DNA from: Chromatiaceae bacterium
GTDB taxonomy: Bacteria > Pseudomonadota > Gammaproteobacteria > Chromatiales > Chromatiaceae
Direction of reading: 5' to 3'
Length of the DNA stretch: 64,000 bases
Assembly (NCBI GenBank): GCA_024235255.1
Contig: JACKMT010000003.1
Span: forward strand, 248,001-312,000
The number at the start of each line of letters is the position of its first letter. The stretch's first letter is position 1. Both the position numbers and the translations under genes were made by a program. A model generated the notes under the pieces. It saw nothing but the letters and a program-made list of their open reading frames with translations, had not been told where the DNA came from and searched no databases. Below are positions 34,663-42,742 of the stretch, piece by piece.

Positions 34663-37254
34663 TTAAATAGTTCTCCGGCGCTGCCAGCCGAACAAGCCCA
34701 TCATGCCCAAGACCGATCCAAACAGCGGCAGTGCGGCGGGTAAAGGCACCACCTGGGCGGTAACATTGACGCTATTCAATCCATAGAACACTTCGACTGT
34801 CAGACCTGCCTGGCTTGCATTGCCGGTGATCACTGAAATGGCGCTGCCGAGAAAATCATCGTCAAATATGGGTTTGGTCAGGGAGAAGTAGTCATCGATA
34901 TTAACGGTGCTGGGCGATGGCAACTCGTCGAACAGCAGGTTGATGATCGCATTGGTGCCAAACAGAACGTTGCCGGAGACCGCCAGCTGATCGCTAATCC
35001 CATTTTCGGTTTCCAGGTTGAGCACGCCGGAAGGCAAGATGAAATCGCCGTTTATCGTCATCGTGCCGGGCGAATTTCCGGGCGAGACGGTGCCGCCGTC
35101 GCCCACGACATTGGCGTTAAACTGGCCGTCACCCTGTAGCAGGCCGCCTGCACCCACCCGGATATTGCTGGCATTCAACACCGCGCCGTTCTTCACGTTG
35201 ACAATACCGGCACCGCTGATACCGCCCAATGAGAGCTGCGTACCCACCAACACGTTGCCGCCGACGGTCAGCGAGGAGTTGCTGCCCGCAATCGAGAGCA
35301 GACCGGTGCCCGCAACCTCTTGGTTTATACTGGCATTCACGAAGGCGCCTCCGACCGTGACGCTGCTGTCGGTAGTGCCGATCACCTCTAATGTCGCACC
35401 GCCGTCTATCCGTAACGTTCCGACCGCATCCTGCGCACGGCCGATCTGCACCCTGGAGGTCTCTCCGTTCAGAGTGACATCGGCCCCGTCACCGATATTC
35501 ATGGTACCGCTGGCACCGGCGTCTCTGCCCAGCTGCAAGTAACTCTCCACGCCCGAAAGTGCCAATGAGGTGCCGATCCCCGTCAGGTTGAGTGTGCCGC
35601 TGGTTCCGGTTCCCTCCCGGCCGACCTGAACCACACTTGAAGCGTTGGTTGAGGTGAGCGTTGCACTGCTGCCGCCAGTCAGCGTCATGGTTCCCGCTGC
35701 GCCGGATTCCCGGCCTATCTGAACCAGCGCATCCCGGTTGACCGAAGCTACATCAAGCGTACTGTTATCGAACAGGGCGGAGCCGCTGGTACCCGCGTCC
35801 ATTCTTCCCACCCTGAAAATGGACCAGTTGTTCTCCGACATGATCGACACACTGCTGTCGTGCACCGTCATGGTTCCGTTGCCGTTTCGTCCTATGTCGA
35901 TTAACGCGGAAATGTTATCGTCCTGATTTCCCGATTCCGCGATACTGAGACTGGAGCCTGTAGCGAGACTGACAACGCCGGTTCCGCCATCCCGCCCTGC
36001 CTGAACGTAACTGCCATTGCCTCCCTGAGTGGTCAGGTCGGCGCCATTGGCGAGGGAGAGTGTTCCAGTGCCGCCCTCCCTGCCGACCTGCACGGTTGTT
36101 TCAGCGTTGTGGGAGACAAGTGACAACGTGGCATTGTCGATATTAGCTGTTCCGCTGGCACCTGCGCCGCGTCCGATCTGGGTAGTGACGAAAGCGTCCC
36201 CCTCCAGACTGAGTGTGCCGAGTCCGGCAATATGCAGATTGCCGGTTCCACCATCCCGGCCGACACGAACTCCCGCTTCGCTGTTATCCGAAAGCAGCGC
36301 TACGCTGCCGCCGTCAATGCTCAAAGTGCCGTTGGTGCCCAACTCCCGGCCGACATTGATAAAGGCGCCGTTGTCCGGGGTAAAGGCGCCCTGTTCGTGT
36401 ATGTTCACTGAGCCGGAGTTGCTGACAGTTGCGGATCCCTGGGCTCCCTCGCCGCGCCCGACCTGCATCACGGCGATCTGACCGTCAACCGAGGAATCGA
36501 TATTCAGCGCACCGCTGTCGGTAATATTCAGCGCACCGGTGCCATTGGGTCCGGCGCCCACCCAAAGCGATGAGCCGCCCAGCAGATCCCCGTTCAGATT
36601 CCAGGAGGAGCCGGTGCCGGCTACATTGACGGTGGCTGTGGCACTCTCATTTCCGAAGGTTGGTCCGGTGGGGGCCCAGCCGATAACGGCTAACTCTGAG
36701 TTCAGTGTGCCCTGGTCCAGCACCTCCATCAGTGCGGTGGAGGTGGCATTCGGTGTGCCGAAATCGAGTCCGTCCGCAGCCAGCGTATGAACCGCCGCCT
36801 GACCGATAGCCAGCAAATTGATGCTGTTCAGCAGCGAACCGGCGCCGGTAATCGTCAGTGTCGCGTCGGCGCCCGCTGCATTTCCCACATAGCTGTTGCA
36901 CCAGTCGACCGAGCAGGCCGCCCGATTGGCGGAAGTATCAACCTTAGCGCCGCCGGAAATCGTGACACTCCCGCTGCCCCACTGGATGTCGAACCGGTTG
37001 GTATCGCCGCCGCCGTTCAGATTGAGCACGGTGCCCGACCCGTCGATGGTTACCGAAGAGGTGGAGAGGGAACCCACCGCTGCATCCAGAAAATTCAGCG
37101 TCTCCGTTCCGGTAATGCCCAATGTGCCGGTTTCGACATAGACGCCGCCGTCGGCGAAGCTGACCGTGCCGCTGGAAACAAATGCTGCTCCGGCCGGTGT
37201 ACTCATTAACGTGGTTATGCAAACCGATATTGCCCCTTGGGAAAACCGCCTCAT
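34663..37254 (-). CDS. VPLPA-CTERM surface protein with beta-helical repeats
   Basis: An exported 863-aa protein. It has a Sec signal (MRRFSQGAISVCITTLMS to PAGAA) and then a Gly/Ser/Thr-rich body with at least twelve units of the form VGRxxGxxGTLxI spaced about 35-48 residues apart (VQVGREGGTGTLSL, LQLGRDAGASGTMNI). This resembles the beta-helical passenger region of autotransporter-like adhesins. The tail VVPLPAALPLFGSVLGMMGLFGWQRRR is the VPLPA/PEP-CTERM sorting signal (motif, one helix, arginines), recognised by exosortase in polysaccharide-exporting bacteria. The ATG at 37254 has AGGAGG six bases upstream. It lies head-to-head with a polysaccharide cluster, which fits the known link between PEP-CTERM proteins and exopolysaccharide. 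No exosortase is in the window. Confidence 0.85.
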   Translation of the reverse strand: MRRFSQGAISVCITTLMSTPAGAAFVSSGTVSFADGGVYVETGTLGITGTETLNFLDAAVGSLSTSSVTIDGSGTVLNLNGGGDTNRFDIQWGSGSVTISGGAKVDTSANRAACSVDWCNSYVGNAAGADATLTITGAGSLLNSINLLAIGQAAVHTLAADGLDFGTPNATSTALMEVLDQGTLNSELAVIGWAPTGPTFGNESATATVNVAGTGSSWNLNGDLLGGSSLWVGAGPNGTGALNITDSGALNIDSSVDGQIAVMQVGRGEGAQGSATVSNSGSVNIHEQGAFTPDNGAFINVGRELGTNGTLSIDGGSVALLSDNSEAGVRVGRDGGTGNLHIAGLGTLSLEGDAFVTTQIGRGAGASGTANIDNATLSLVSHNAETTVQVGREGGTGTLSLANGADLTTQGGNGSYVQAGRDGGTGVVSLATGSSLSIAESGNQDDNISALIDIGRNGNGTMTVHDSSVSIMSENNWSIFRVGRMDAGTSGSALFDNSTLDVASVNRDALVQIGRESGAAGTMTLTGGSSATLTSTNASSVVQVGREGTGTSGTLNLTGIGTSLALSGVESYLQLGRDAGASGTMNIGDGADVTLNGETSRVQIGRAQDAVGTLRIDGGATLEVIGTTDSSVTVGGAFVNASINQEVAGTGLLSIAGSNSSLTVGGNVLVGTQLSLGGISGAGIVNVKNGAVLNASNIRVGAGGLLQGDGQFNANVVGDGGTVSPGNSPGTMTINGDFILPSGVLNLETENGISDQLAVSGNVLFGTNAIINLLFDELPSPSTVNIDDYFSLTKPIFDDDFLGSAISVITGNASQAGLTVEVFYGLNSVNVTAQVVPLPAALPLFGSVLGMMGLFGWQRRRTI

Positions 37255-37546
37255 GCGAACCTCCTGTTGTTTTCGTGTGCATTTATTTCCTGCTAAGCCG
37301 ACTATAGACCAACTTAACACAGGATTTAACCGCTGCCAAAGTGCCGCTGTTGATCCGGTTCAGCCGGAGTGGCACAAAGAAATCCCGGTATCATGCACTT
37401 TATTTACACCAACAGACCGGCAACACAGTCTGGAGCAAAACTCGCCTGCTCCCCGGCGGTCGTGTCCGAAATACATCTTCGCTGCCCCTCTAACAACTTG
37501 ACGATATCCCATGTATCCTTCAATTTTATTGTGAGGAAAAACTTCG
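37255..37546. other. Divergent promoter region of the surface-protein and polysaccharide genes
   Basis: About 290 bases, or 365 up to the methyltransferase ATG, separating the VPLPA-CTERM gene from the sugar cluster. TTGACG at about 37498 could be a -35 box for the rightward genes, but no convincing -10 follows at the right distance. No large gene is seen. Confidence 0.45.
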
Positions 37547-37627
37547 ATGCGTTATCGTTTCTCATCGGCCTGTTTCGAATCGGCATCGGTGAGTCGTCGG
37601 CAGCACCGATTGATTGACGATGACTGA
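37547..37627 (+). CDS. Possible 26-codon leader ORF overlapping the methyltransferase start
   Basis: ATG at 37547 has a good ribosome binding site (TGAGGAAA, 6-9 bases upstream) and encodes 26 residues (begins MRYRFSSACFESAS, rich in Ser and Arg). It ends at a TGA inside the first codons of the methyltransferase, whose own ATG at 37620 has no Shine-Dalgarno. The arrangement suggests translational coupling. No attenuator structure was recognised, and the frame may be chance. Confidence 0.35.
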   Translation: MRYRFSSACFESASVSRRQHRLIDDD

Positions 37628-38852
37628 CCAACCCTGCCGAAATTGCGGCGCCCCGCTCGGCTGCACCTTCGTCGATCTCGGCATGTCGCCGTTGTGCGAA
37701 TCGTACATTGATACGCGTCAGCTCAATGAGCCCGAGACTTTCTATCCGCTGCATGCCTACATCTGCGAGCACTGTTTCCTGGTGCAGCTGCTGGAGTATG
37801 TCAGCCCCGAGCAGATCTTCAGCGAGTACGCCTACTTCTCTTCGTACTCCGACAGCTGGAGCGAGCACGCCCGGCGCTATTGCGCAGCAGTGACCGAACG
37901 CTTCGGGCTGGGGCAAGATTCTCTGGTGATTGAGATCGCCAGCAACGACGGCTATCTGCTGCAGCACTTTGTCGATCGCGCCATCCCCTGTTTTGGCGTC
38001 GAGCCGGCGGCGAATGTGGCCGAGGCGGCCATCAAGCGCGGCATCCCGACTGCGGTCCGTTTCTTCGGCGAAGCTGCGGCCCGCGATTTGAACTGCGAAC
38101 CCGGCAGGCCCGACCTGCTGATCGGCAACAACGTGCTCGCACATGTGCCCGACCTGAATGATTTCATCGCCGGCATGAAAGTGCTGTTGAAGCCGACCGG
38201 TGTCATCACAATGGAGTTCCCCCATCTTGTGCAGTTGATGCAGCAGAACCAGTTCGACACCATCTACCACGAGCACTTCTCCTACTTCACGCTCTTCGTG
38301 GTCGAGCAGGCTTTTGCGCGCCATGGCCTGACCCTGTTCGACGTCGAAGAGCTTGCCACGCACGGCGGTTCGCTGCGCATCTACGCGCGCCATGCGGAAT
38401 ACGGCGCGCTCCCGGTAGCCGCGCGCGTAGCCGAACTGCGCGATCGGGAGTTGGCACTCGGCTTCGGCACTTTGGAGACATACACCGCTTTCCAGCAGCG
38501 GGTGCACGAGACGAAACGGAAGCTGCTGCAGTTTTTGCTCAACGCCAAATGCGCCGGCAAACGGATCGTCGGCTACGGCGCGCCGGGCAAGGGCAACACA
38601 CTGTTGAACTATGCCGGCATCCGCAGCGACTTCCTCGACTACACGGTCGACCGCAGTTTGTATAAGCAGGGTAAATTCACCCCCGGCACCCACATTCCCA
38701 TCCATCCGCCGGAGCGGATTTTCCAAACCCAACCGGACTACCTGCTCCTATTGCCCTGGAATCTGGCGGATGAAATAGCACAGCAGATGGCGGCGATTCG
38801 CGCCTGGGGCGGCCAGTTTGTGGTGCCCATTCCCGAGGTGCGCGTGTGGTGA
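37620..38852 (+). CDS. SAM-dependent sugar C-methyltransferase
   Basis: A 410-aa enzyme with the three-part layout of NDP-hexose C-methyltransferases (NovU/TylC3 type). An N-terminal zinc-binding domain has cysteines at CRNCG and CEHCF, a Rossmann SAM domain has VIEIASNDGYLLQHF, and a C-terminal domain contains YGAPGKGNTLLNY. Such enzymes put a methyl branch on a 4-keto-6-deoxysugar. The ATG at 37620 is chosen although a TTG six bases upstream is in frame; both lack a clear ribosome binding site, so initiation may depend on the overlapping leader ORF. First gene of a four-gene plus-strand run of sugar genes. Confidence 0.88.
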   Translation: MTDQPCRNCGAPLGCTFVDLGMSPLCESYIDTRQLNEPETFYPLHAYICEHCFLVQLLEYVSPEQIFSEYAYFSSYSDSWSEHARRYCAAVTERFGLGQDSLVIEIASNDGYLLQHFVDRAIPCFGVEPAANVAEAAIKRGIPTAVRFFGEAAARDLNCEPGRPDLLIGNNVLAHVPDLNDFIAGMKVLLKPTGVITMEFPHLVQLMQQNQFDTIYHEHFSYFTLFVVEQAFARHGLTLFDVEELATHGGSLRIYARHAEYGALPVAARVAELRDRELALGFGTLETYTAFQQRVHETKRKLLQFLLNAKCAGKRIVGYGAPGKGNTLLNYAGIRSDFLDYTVDRSLYKQGKFTPGTHIPIHPPERIFQTQPDYLLLLPWNLADEIAQQMAAIRAWGGQFVVPIPEVRVW

Positions 38853-38874
38853 CAGGCCTCGGAAGAGCAGAACA

Positions 38875-39912
38875 ATGAAGGTGCTTCTAACCGGCAGTGA
38901 AGGTTACATTGGCAACCGGCTGGCCTGCTGGCTGACCGGGTATGGCCATCAGGTCACCGGGCTGGATTCGGGCTTTTACCGCGACGGCACCCTGTATCTG
39001 GATCCGCTCGGCATGCCGCAATCGCCGCAGACGATTTATACGGACCTGCGCAGCCTGGCGCCGGCCGATTTCGCAGGGTTCGATGCGGTCGTGCATCTAG
39101 CCGAACTCTCCAACGATCCGCTCGGCGAGCATCGGCCGGAGGTCACCTATGCTATCAATCATCGGGGCACGGTTCAGATCGCGCAGGCTGCGCGCGCAGC
39201 CGGGGTGAAACGCTTTGTCTACGCCTCGTCGTGCAGCGTCTACGGTGCGGCGGCCGCAGAGATGGTCGATGAGAACTCGCCGGTCAATCCGCAAACCGCC
39301 TACGCGCAGTGCAAGGTGCTGGTCGAGCGGGATCTTGGACGTATGGCAAGCGACAGCTTCAGCGTCGTCTTTCTGCGCAACGCCACGGCGTACGGGCCCT
39401 CTCCCAGGATGCGTTTCGATATCGTATTGAACGACCTGTGCGCGCTGGCCTGGACACAGAAGCGCATTGCGATGATCAGCGACGGTACCCCCTGGCGTCC
39501 GATCGTCCACATCGAGGATATCTGTGAGGCGCTGCGCTGCGCGCTCGAGGCGCCGGCTGCCGCGGTGAACGGCGAGATCTTCAATGTCGGCGCCACCACG
39601 GAGAACTATCGGATACGCGAAATCGCGGCGATTGTCGCGTCGGTGTTTCCGGGCTGCGAGGTGACGCTGGGGAAGCCGGGCGGGGACAATCGCAGCTATC
39701 GCGTGTCGTTCGACAAGATTGCAGCACAGCTGCCCGGATTCAGACCGCGCTGGACGGCGGAGGCAGGCGCCACGGAGCTGCGTAACCTGTTCGAGCGCAT
39801 CGAGATGTCCGGGGAGACCTACGGTTTCCGTGCCTTCACCCGGCTGAAGCAGCTGACCTATCTGCTGCGCACCGGCCAGTTGGACGACGACCTCTACTGG
39901 AGCGCCCGGTGA
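38875..39912 (+). CDS. NAD-dependent sugar epimerase/dehydratase
   Basis: Extended short-chain dehydrogenase of 345 aa acting on a nucleotide sugar. NAD-binding motif GSEGYIGNRL at the N-terminus, the SSCSVYG segment, and catalytic Tyr-x3-Lys in TAYAQCK are all present. The ATG at 38875 follows GGAAGAG at a good distance and lies 22 bases after the methyltransferase stop; the open frame continues upstream only inside that gene. The start of the next gene overlaps its stop. The exact reaction (4-reduction, 4-epimerisation or dehydration) cannot be told from sequence alone. Confidence 0.85.
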   Translation: MKVLLTGSEGYIGNRLACWLTGYGHQVTGLDSGFYRDGTLYLDPLGMPQSPQTIYTDLRSLAPADFAGFDAVVHLAELSNDPLGEHRPEVTYAINHRGTVQIAQAARAAGVKRFVYASSCSVYGAAAAEMVDENSPVNPQTAYAQCKVLVERDLGRMASDSFSVVFLRNATAYGPSPRMRFDIVLNDLCALAWTQKRIAMISDGTPWRPIVHIEDICEALRCALEAPAAAVNGEIFNVGATTENYRIREIAAIVASVFPGCEVTLGKPGGDNRSYRVSFDKIAAQLPGFRPRWTAEAGATELRNLFERIEMSGETYGFRAFTRLKQLTYLLRTGQLDDDLYWSAR

Positions 39913-40517
39913 ATTTCACGCCGACCGGACTGCCAGGGGCTTATCTGATCCGAATCGACCCGCACGAGGATGCGCGCGGTTTCTTTGCCCGGTTGTGGTG
40001 TCGGAAGGAATTCCAGCAGCAGGGTATTGAGATGACAGTGGCACAGACGAGCCTGTCGCACAATGCGCTTGCCGGCACGCTGCGCGGCCTCCATTTTCAG
40101 TGGCCGCCGTCGCGCGAAGCGAAGCTGGTGCGCTGCCAGCGAGGCGCCGTTTACGATGTAATAGTCGATCTGCGGCCGGATTCGGCGACTTTCACCAGGC
40201 ACGCCGCGTTCGAACTGGAGAGCCGCCTGCATGATGCGCTGTACGTGCCTGCGGGGTTCGCGCACGGCTTCCAGACATTGGCGGACGACAGCGATCTGGT
40301 CTACATGATGTCCGACTACTACCGGCCCGAACTCGCAGACGGCGTGCGCTTCGATGATCCTGCATTCGGCATCCGCTGGCCGCTGCCGGTGCGCTGCATC
40401 GACGAGCGGGATCGCGATTATCCCGACTTCGACCGTCAGGCATACTCCGGCAGATATGCGCAGGATTGGGCGGCACCCAACGCTTCTGCGCCGTCCGACC
40501 GCGAGAACACGGAGTGA
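39909..40517 (+). CDS. RmlC/RfbC-like 3,5-epimerase family protein
   Basis: Cupin-fold sugar epimerase of 202 aa, similar to dTDP-4-dehydrorhamnose 3,5-epimerase. Active-site segment GLHFQWPP carries the catalytic His, then VYDVIVDLRP and VPAGFAHGFQTL. The start is a GTG overlapping the previous stop by four bases. No rmlA, rmlB or rmlD is present in the window, while a cytidylyltransferase is, so the substrate is more likely a CDP-linked keto sugar than dTDP-rhamnose precursor; that is inference. Confidence 0.85.
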   Translation: MNFTPTGLPGAYLIRIDPHEDARGFFARLWCRKEFQQQGIEMTVAQTSLSHNALAGTLRGLHFQWPPSREAKLVRCQRGAVYDVIVDLRPDSATFTRHAAFELESRLHDALYVPAGFAHGFQTLADDSDLVYMMSDYYRPELADGVRFDDPAFGIRWPLPVRCIDERDRDYPDFDRQAYSGRYAQDWAAPNASAPSDRENTE

Positions 40518-40524
40518 AGTAGAG

Positions 40525-41166
40525 ATGATTTCGTTATTTGACATGCAACGGGTCGATCGCCTGCTCTGTCTGGGCGCGCACCCGGATGATATAGAGCTGG
40601 GTGCAGGCGGCACGCTGATGCGTCTGATCGGGCAGAATCCCGGCCTGCAGATCCGCTGGATCGTCTTCTGCGGGGCCGATCCGGTGCGGGCGGAGGAGGC
40701 GCGCAGCGCGGCTGCGATATTCACCGCAGGCGCAGGCGGGGTCGATATCGAGCTGCACGGCTTCAGGGATGCGTTCCTGCCCTGGCAGGGCGACCAGGTA
40801 AAGCAGGTGTTCGAGGCGGCCAAAAAGAGTTTCACGCCGGACCTGATCCTTACCCACCAGGCGGATGACCGCCACCAGGATCACCGCCTGATCTCGCAGT
40901 TGACCTGGAACACCTGGCGCGACCAGCCGATACTGGAGTACGAGATTCTCAAATGGGAAGGCGACCTCGGCCGGCCCAACCTCTACGTGGCGCTGGATGA
41001 ACAGCTCTGCCGGCGCAAGGTGCAGCAACTGCTCGACACATACGCGACCCAGCGGTCGCGCCACTGGTTCAGCGAAGACGCCTTACTGGCGCTGCTGCGT
41101 CTGCGCGGTGTCGAGTGCAATGCCCGCCACGCGGAGGCGTTTTACGCCCGCAAGCTGCGCTGGTAA
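40525..41166 (+). CDS. PIG-L family deacetylase
   Basis: Zinc-dependent N-acetyl sugar deacetylase of the LmbE/PIG-L family, 213 aa. The metal-binding motif AHPDDIELGAGGT and second ligand segment DDRHQDHR are intact. Start ATG 40525 has GTAGAGATG with a weak purine stretch upstream, 8 bases after the epimerase stop. In sugar clusters such enzymes free an amino group for later modification. It is the last gene of the plus-strand run and converges on the cytidylyltransferase with a 32-base gap. Confidence 0.88.
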   Translation: MISLFDMQRVDRLLCLGAHPDDIELGAGGTLMRLIGQNPGLQIRWIVFCGADPVRAEEARSAAAIFTAGAGGVDIELHGFRDAFLPWQGDQVKQVFEAAKKSFTPDLILTHQADDRHQDHRLISQLTWNTWRDQPILEYEILKWEGDLGRPNLYVALDEQLCRRKVQQLLDTYATQRSRHWFSEDALLALLRLRGVECNARHAEAFYARKLRW

Positions 41167-41198
41167 TCCGCACAGGTGTGAGGCTGGCACCGGGCGCG

Positions 41199-41981
41199 TC
41201 ACGCCTGCGACCGCCACAGCTGCCAGGGCATGTCGTCCCGTATATACCTGTCGTCGAACGCTTTCTTGTCCTTGAACGTGTCCATGCAGGCCCAGAAGCC
41301 TTCGTGCGGATAAGCCAGCAGTTGCTGTTCTGCGATCAGGCGCTGAAATGGCTCCTCCACCAGATCTTCGCCTTCGTGCAGATAATCGAATACCTCCCGT
41401 TTGAAGGCGAAGAAACCGCCGTTGATCCAGATATCCGACTGCTGTGCCGGACGCATCTCCCGCACCAGATAGTCGGCGCCGACCGCCACCCGGTGGAAGC
41501 TGTGGTTGGGACGGACGCAGGCAAAGCTGGCGATCTTGTTCTGTCGCTCAAATCGGTCGAGATAATCCCCGAGCGGCAGATCGGAGAGGCCGTCGCTGTA
41601 GTTGGCGAGGAACCGGGCGTCATCGCCCAGGTAGTGGCGGACCGCCCGGAGGCGCTGACCAATGCTGGCATTGCGCCCGGTCTCGGCGAAGATGATCTTC
41701 CAGTCGGCGATATCGTGCTGGAACAGATCTATTTTGCCGTTCGTCCCGGAGAGCTGGAAATCGTTCGAGATCCACTCCCGGTAGTCGATGAAGTACTGTT
41801 TGATCTGGTCGCCCATATGCCCCAGGCAGAGAATGAACTCGCGGTGGCCGAAATGGGCGTAGTACTTCATCAGATGCCAGAGGATCGGCCGCTGGCCGAT
41901 TGTCACCATCGGTTTCGGGATGGTCTCGGTATGCTCCCGCAACCGGGTGCCCAAGCCTCCGCAGAAGAGCACTACCTTCAT
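41199..41981 (-). CDS. rfbF: Glucose-1-phosphate cytidylyltransferase
   Basis: Makes CDP-glucose from glucose-1-phosphate and CTP, the entry point to CDP-6-deoxy and 3,6-dideoxy sugars. Standard 260 aa with the opening MKVVLFCGGLGTRLREHTE, then IPKPMVTIGQRPILWH and the family feature SFHRVAVGADY. GAGGAGGGTGA stands 5-8 bases before the ATG at 41981; the frame is open further upstream but only as antisense of the SDR gene. CDP-glucose 4,6-dehydratase, the usual next enzyme, is not recognised unless the epimerase at 38875 fills that role. Third of the minus-strand genes read from 45175 leftward after the glycosyltransferase. Confidence 0.88.
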   Translation of the reverse strand: MKVVLFCGGLGTRLREHTETIPKPMVTIGQRPILWHLMKYYAHFGHREFILCLGHMGDQIKQYFIDYREWISNDFQLSGTNGKIDLFQHDIADWKIIFAETGRNASIGQRLRAVRHYLGDDARFLANYSDGLSDLPLGDYLDRFERQNKIASFACVRPNHSFHRVAVGADYLVREMRPAQQSDIWINGGFFAFKREVFDYLHEGEDLVEEPFQRLIAEQQLLAYPHEGFWACMDTFKDKKAFDDRYIRDDMPWQLWRSQA

Positions 41982-42007
41982 TCGCTTCACCCTCCTCGGG
42001 AATCCTG

Positions 42008-42742
42008 TCAGTAAGATTTGACCAGCGGCCGCATGCGGATCTCGGTTACCTCCGCCGTGCGCGGCAGGCGCAGCGTTGCGATGATCATATCGGCCACATC
42101 CTGCGGCTGCAGCAGCAGCTCCGGTTTGTAGTCGCGGCCTTCGAGCCGGAAGATCTGCGCCTGCCTGGCGGTGGCCGTCCGGCCGAGATAGATGCTCAGA
42201 ACACGCACACCCTCTGCGTTGACCTCGGCGCGCAGTGCATCGGCCATGGCACGCAGCGCGTGCTGCGTCGCGGCGTACTGGCCGACCTCCGCTCTCGCCT
42301 CGAGGCCGACCGTCGAGTTGATGAACACCAGCTGGCCCCGAGAGGCACACAGCAGCGGCAGCAGGGCTTGGGTCAGCAGGTAGGGGCCGCGCACGTTGGT
42401 CCGGTACTGGCGGTCGAAAGCTATGACAGCGGCGCTGGCGTGCGCGCCCATTTCGAAGATGCCGGCGCCGTGCACCAGGATATCGACCCGCCCGGTCTCC
42501 TGCTGCAGCTGGGCGGCGGCCCGCGCGATGGATTCGTCGCTGGTGAGATCGACCGGACGGACGCTGACCCCGCTGGCGAGATGCCGGAGTTCGTTTGCCA
42601 GCCGTTCCAGTCTGCCGGCGTCGCGCCCGAGCAGCGAGAGATGCGCTTTTTCAGCAGCCAGACTCCGGCAGAGTGCCCTGCCGATATCGCCGCTGGCGCC
42701 GGTGACCGCGACCTTGAGACCTGCGAGCGCGGCTTCGCTCAT
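42008..42742 (-). CDS. Short-chain dehydrogenase/reductase with altered catalytic Lys
   Basis: Classical SDR of 244 aa with cofactor site VTGASGDIGRAL, NAG-equivalent HGAGIFE, Asn116, Ser143 and Tyr156. The residue that should be the catalytic lysine (Tyr-x3-Lys) is Gln160 (QYAATQHALR), so ordinary dehydrogenase activity is doubtful. The start overlaps the stop of the DUF4910 gene (ATGA). The preceding residue context suggests a nucleotide- or sugar-linked substrate, but no specific reaction can be named. Confidence 0.82.
   Translation of the reverse strand: MSEAALAGLKVAVTGASGDIGRALCRSLAAEKAHLSLLGRDAGRLERLANELRHLASGVSVRPVDLTSDESIARAAAQLQQETGRVDILVHGAGIFEMGAHASAAVIAFDRQYRTNVRGPYLLTQALLPLLCASRGQLVFINSTVGLEARAEVGQYAATQHALRAMADALRAEVNAEGVRVLSIYLGRTATARQAQIFRLEGRDYKPELLLQPQDVADMIIATLRLPRTAEVTEIRMRPLVKSY

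Noticed and set aside
35018..36790. Several plus-strand frames over the VPLPA-CTERM gene
   Set aside because: Proline- and serine-rich antisense translations of a repetitive Gly/Thr-rich gene.
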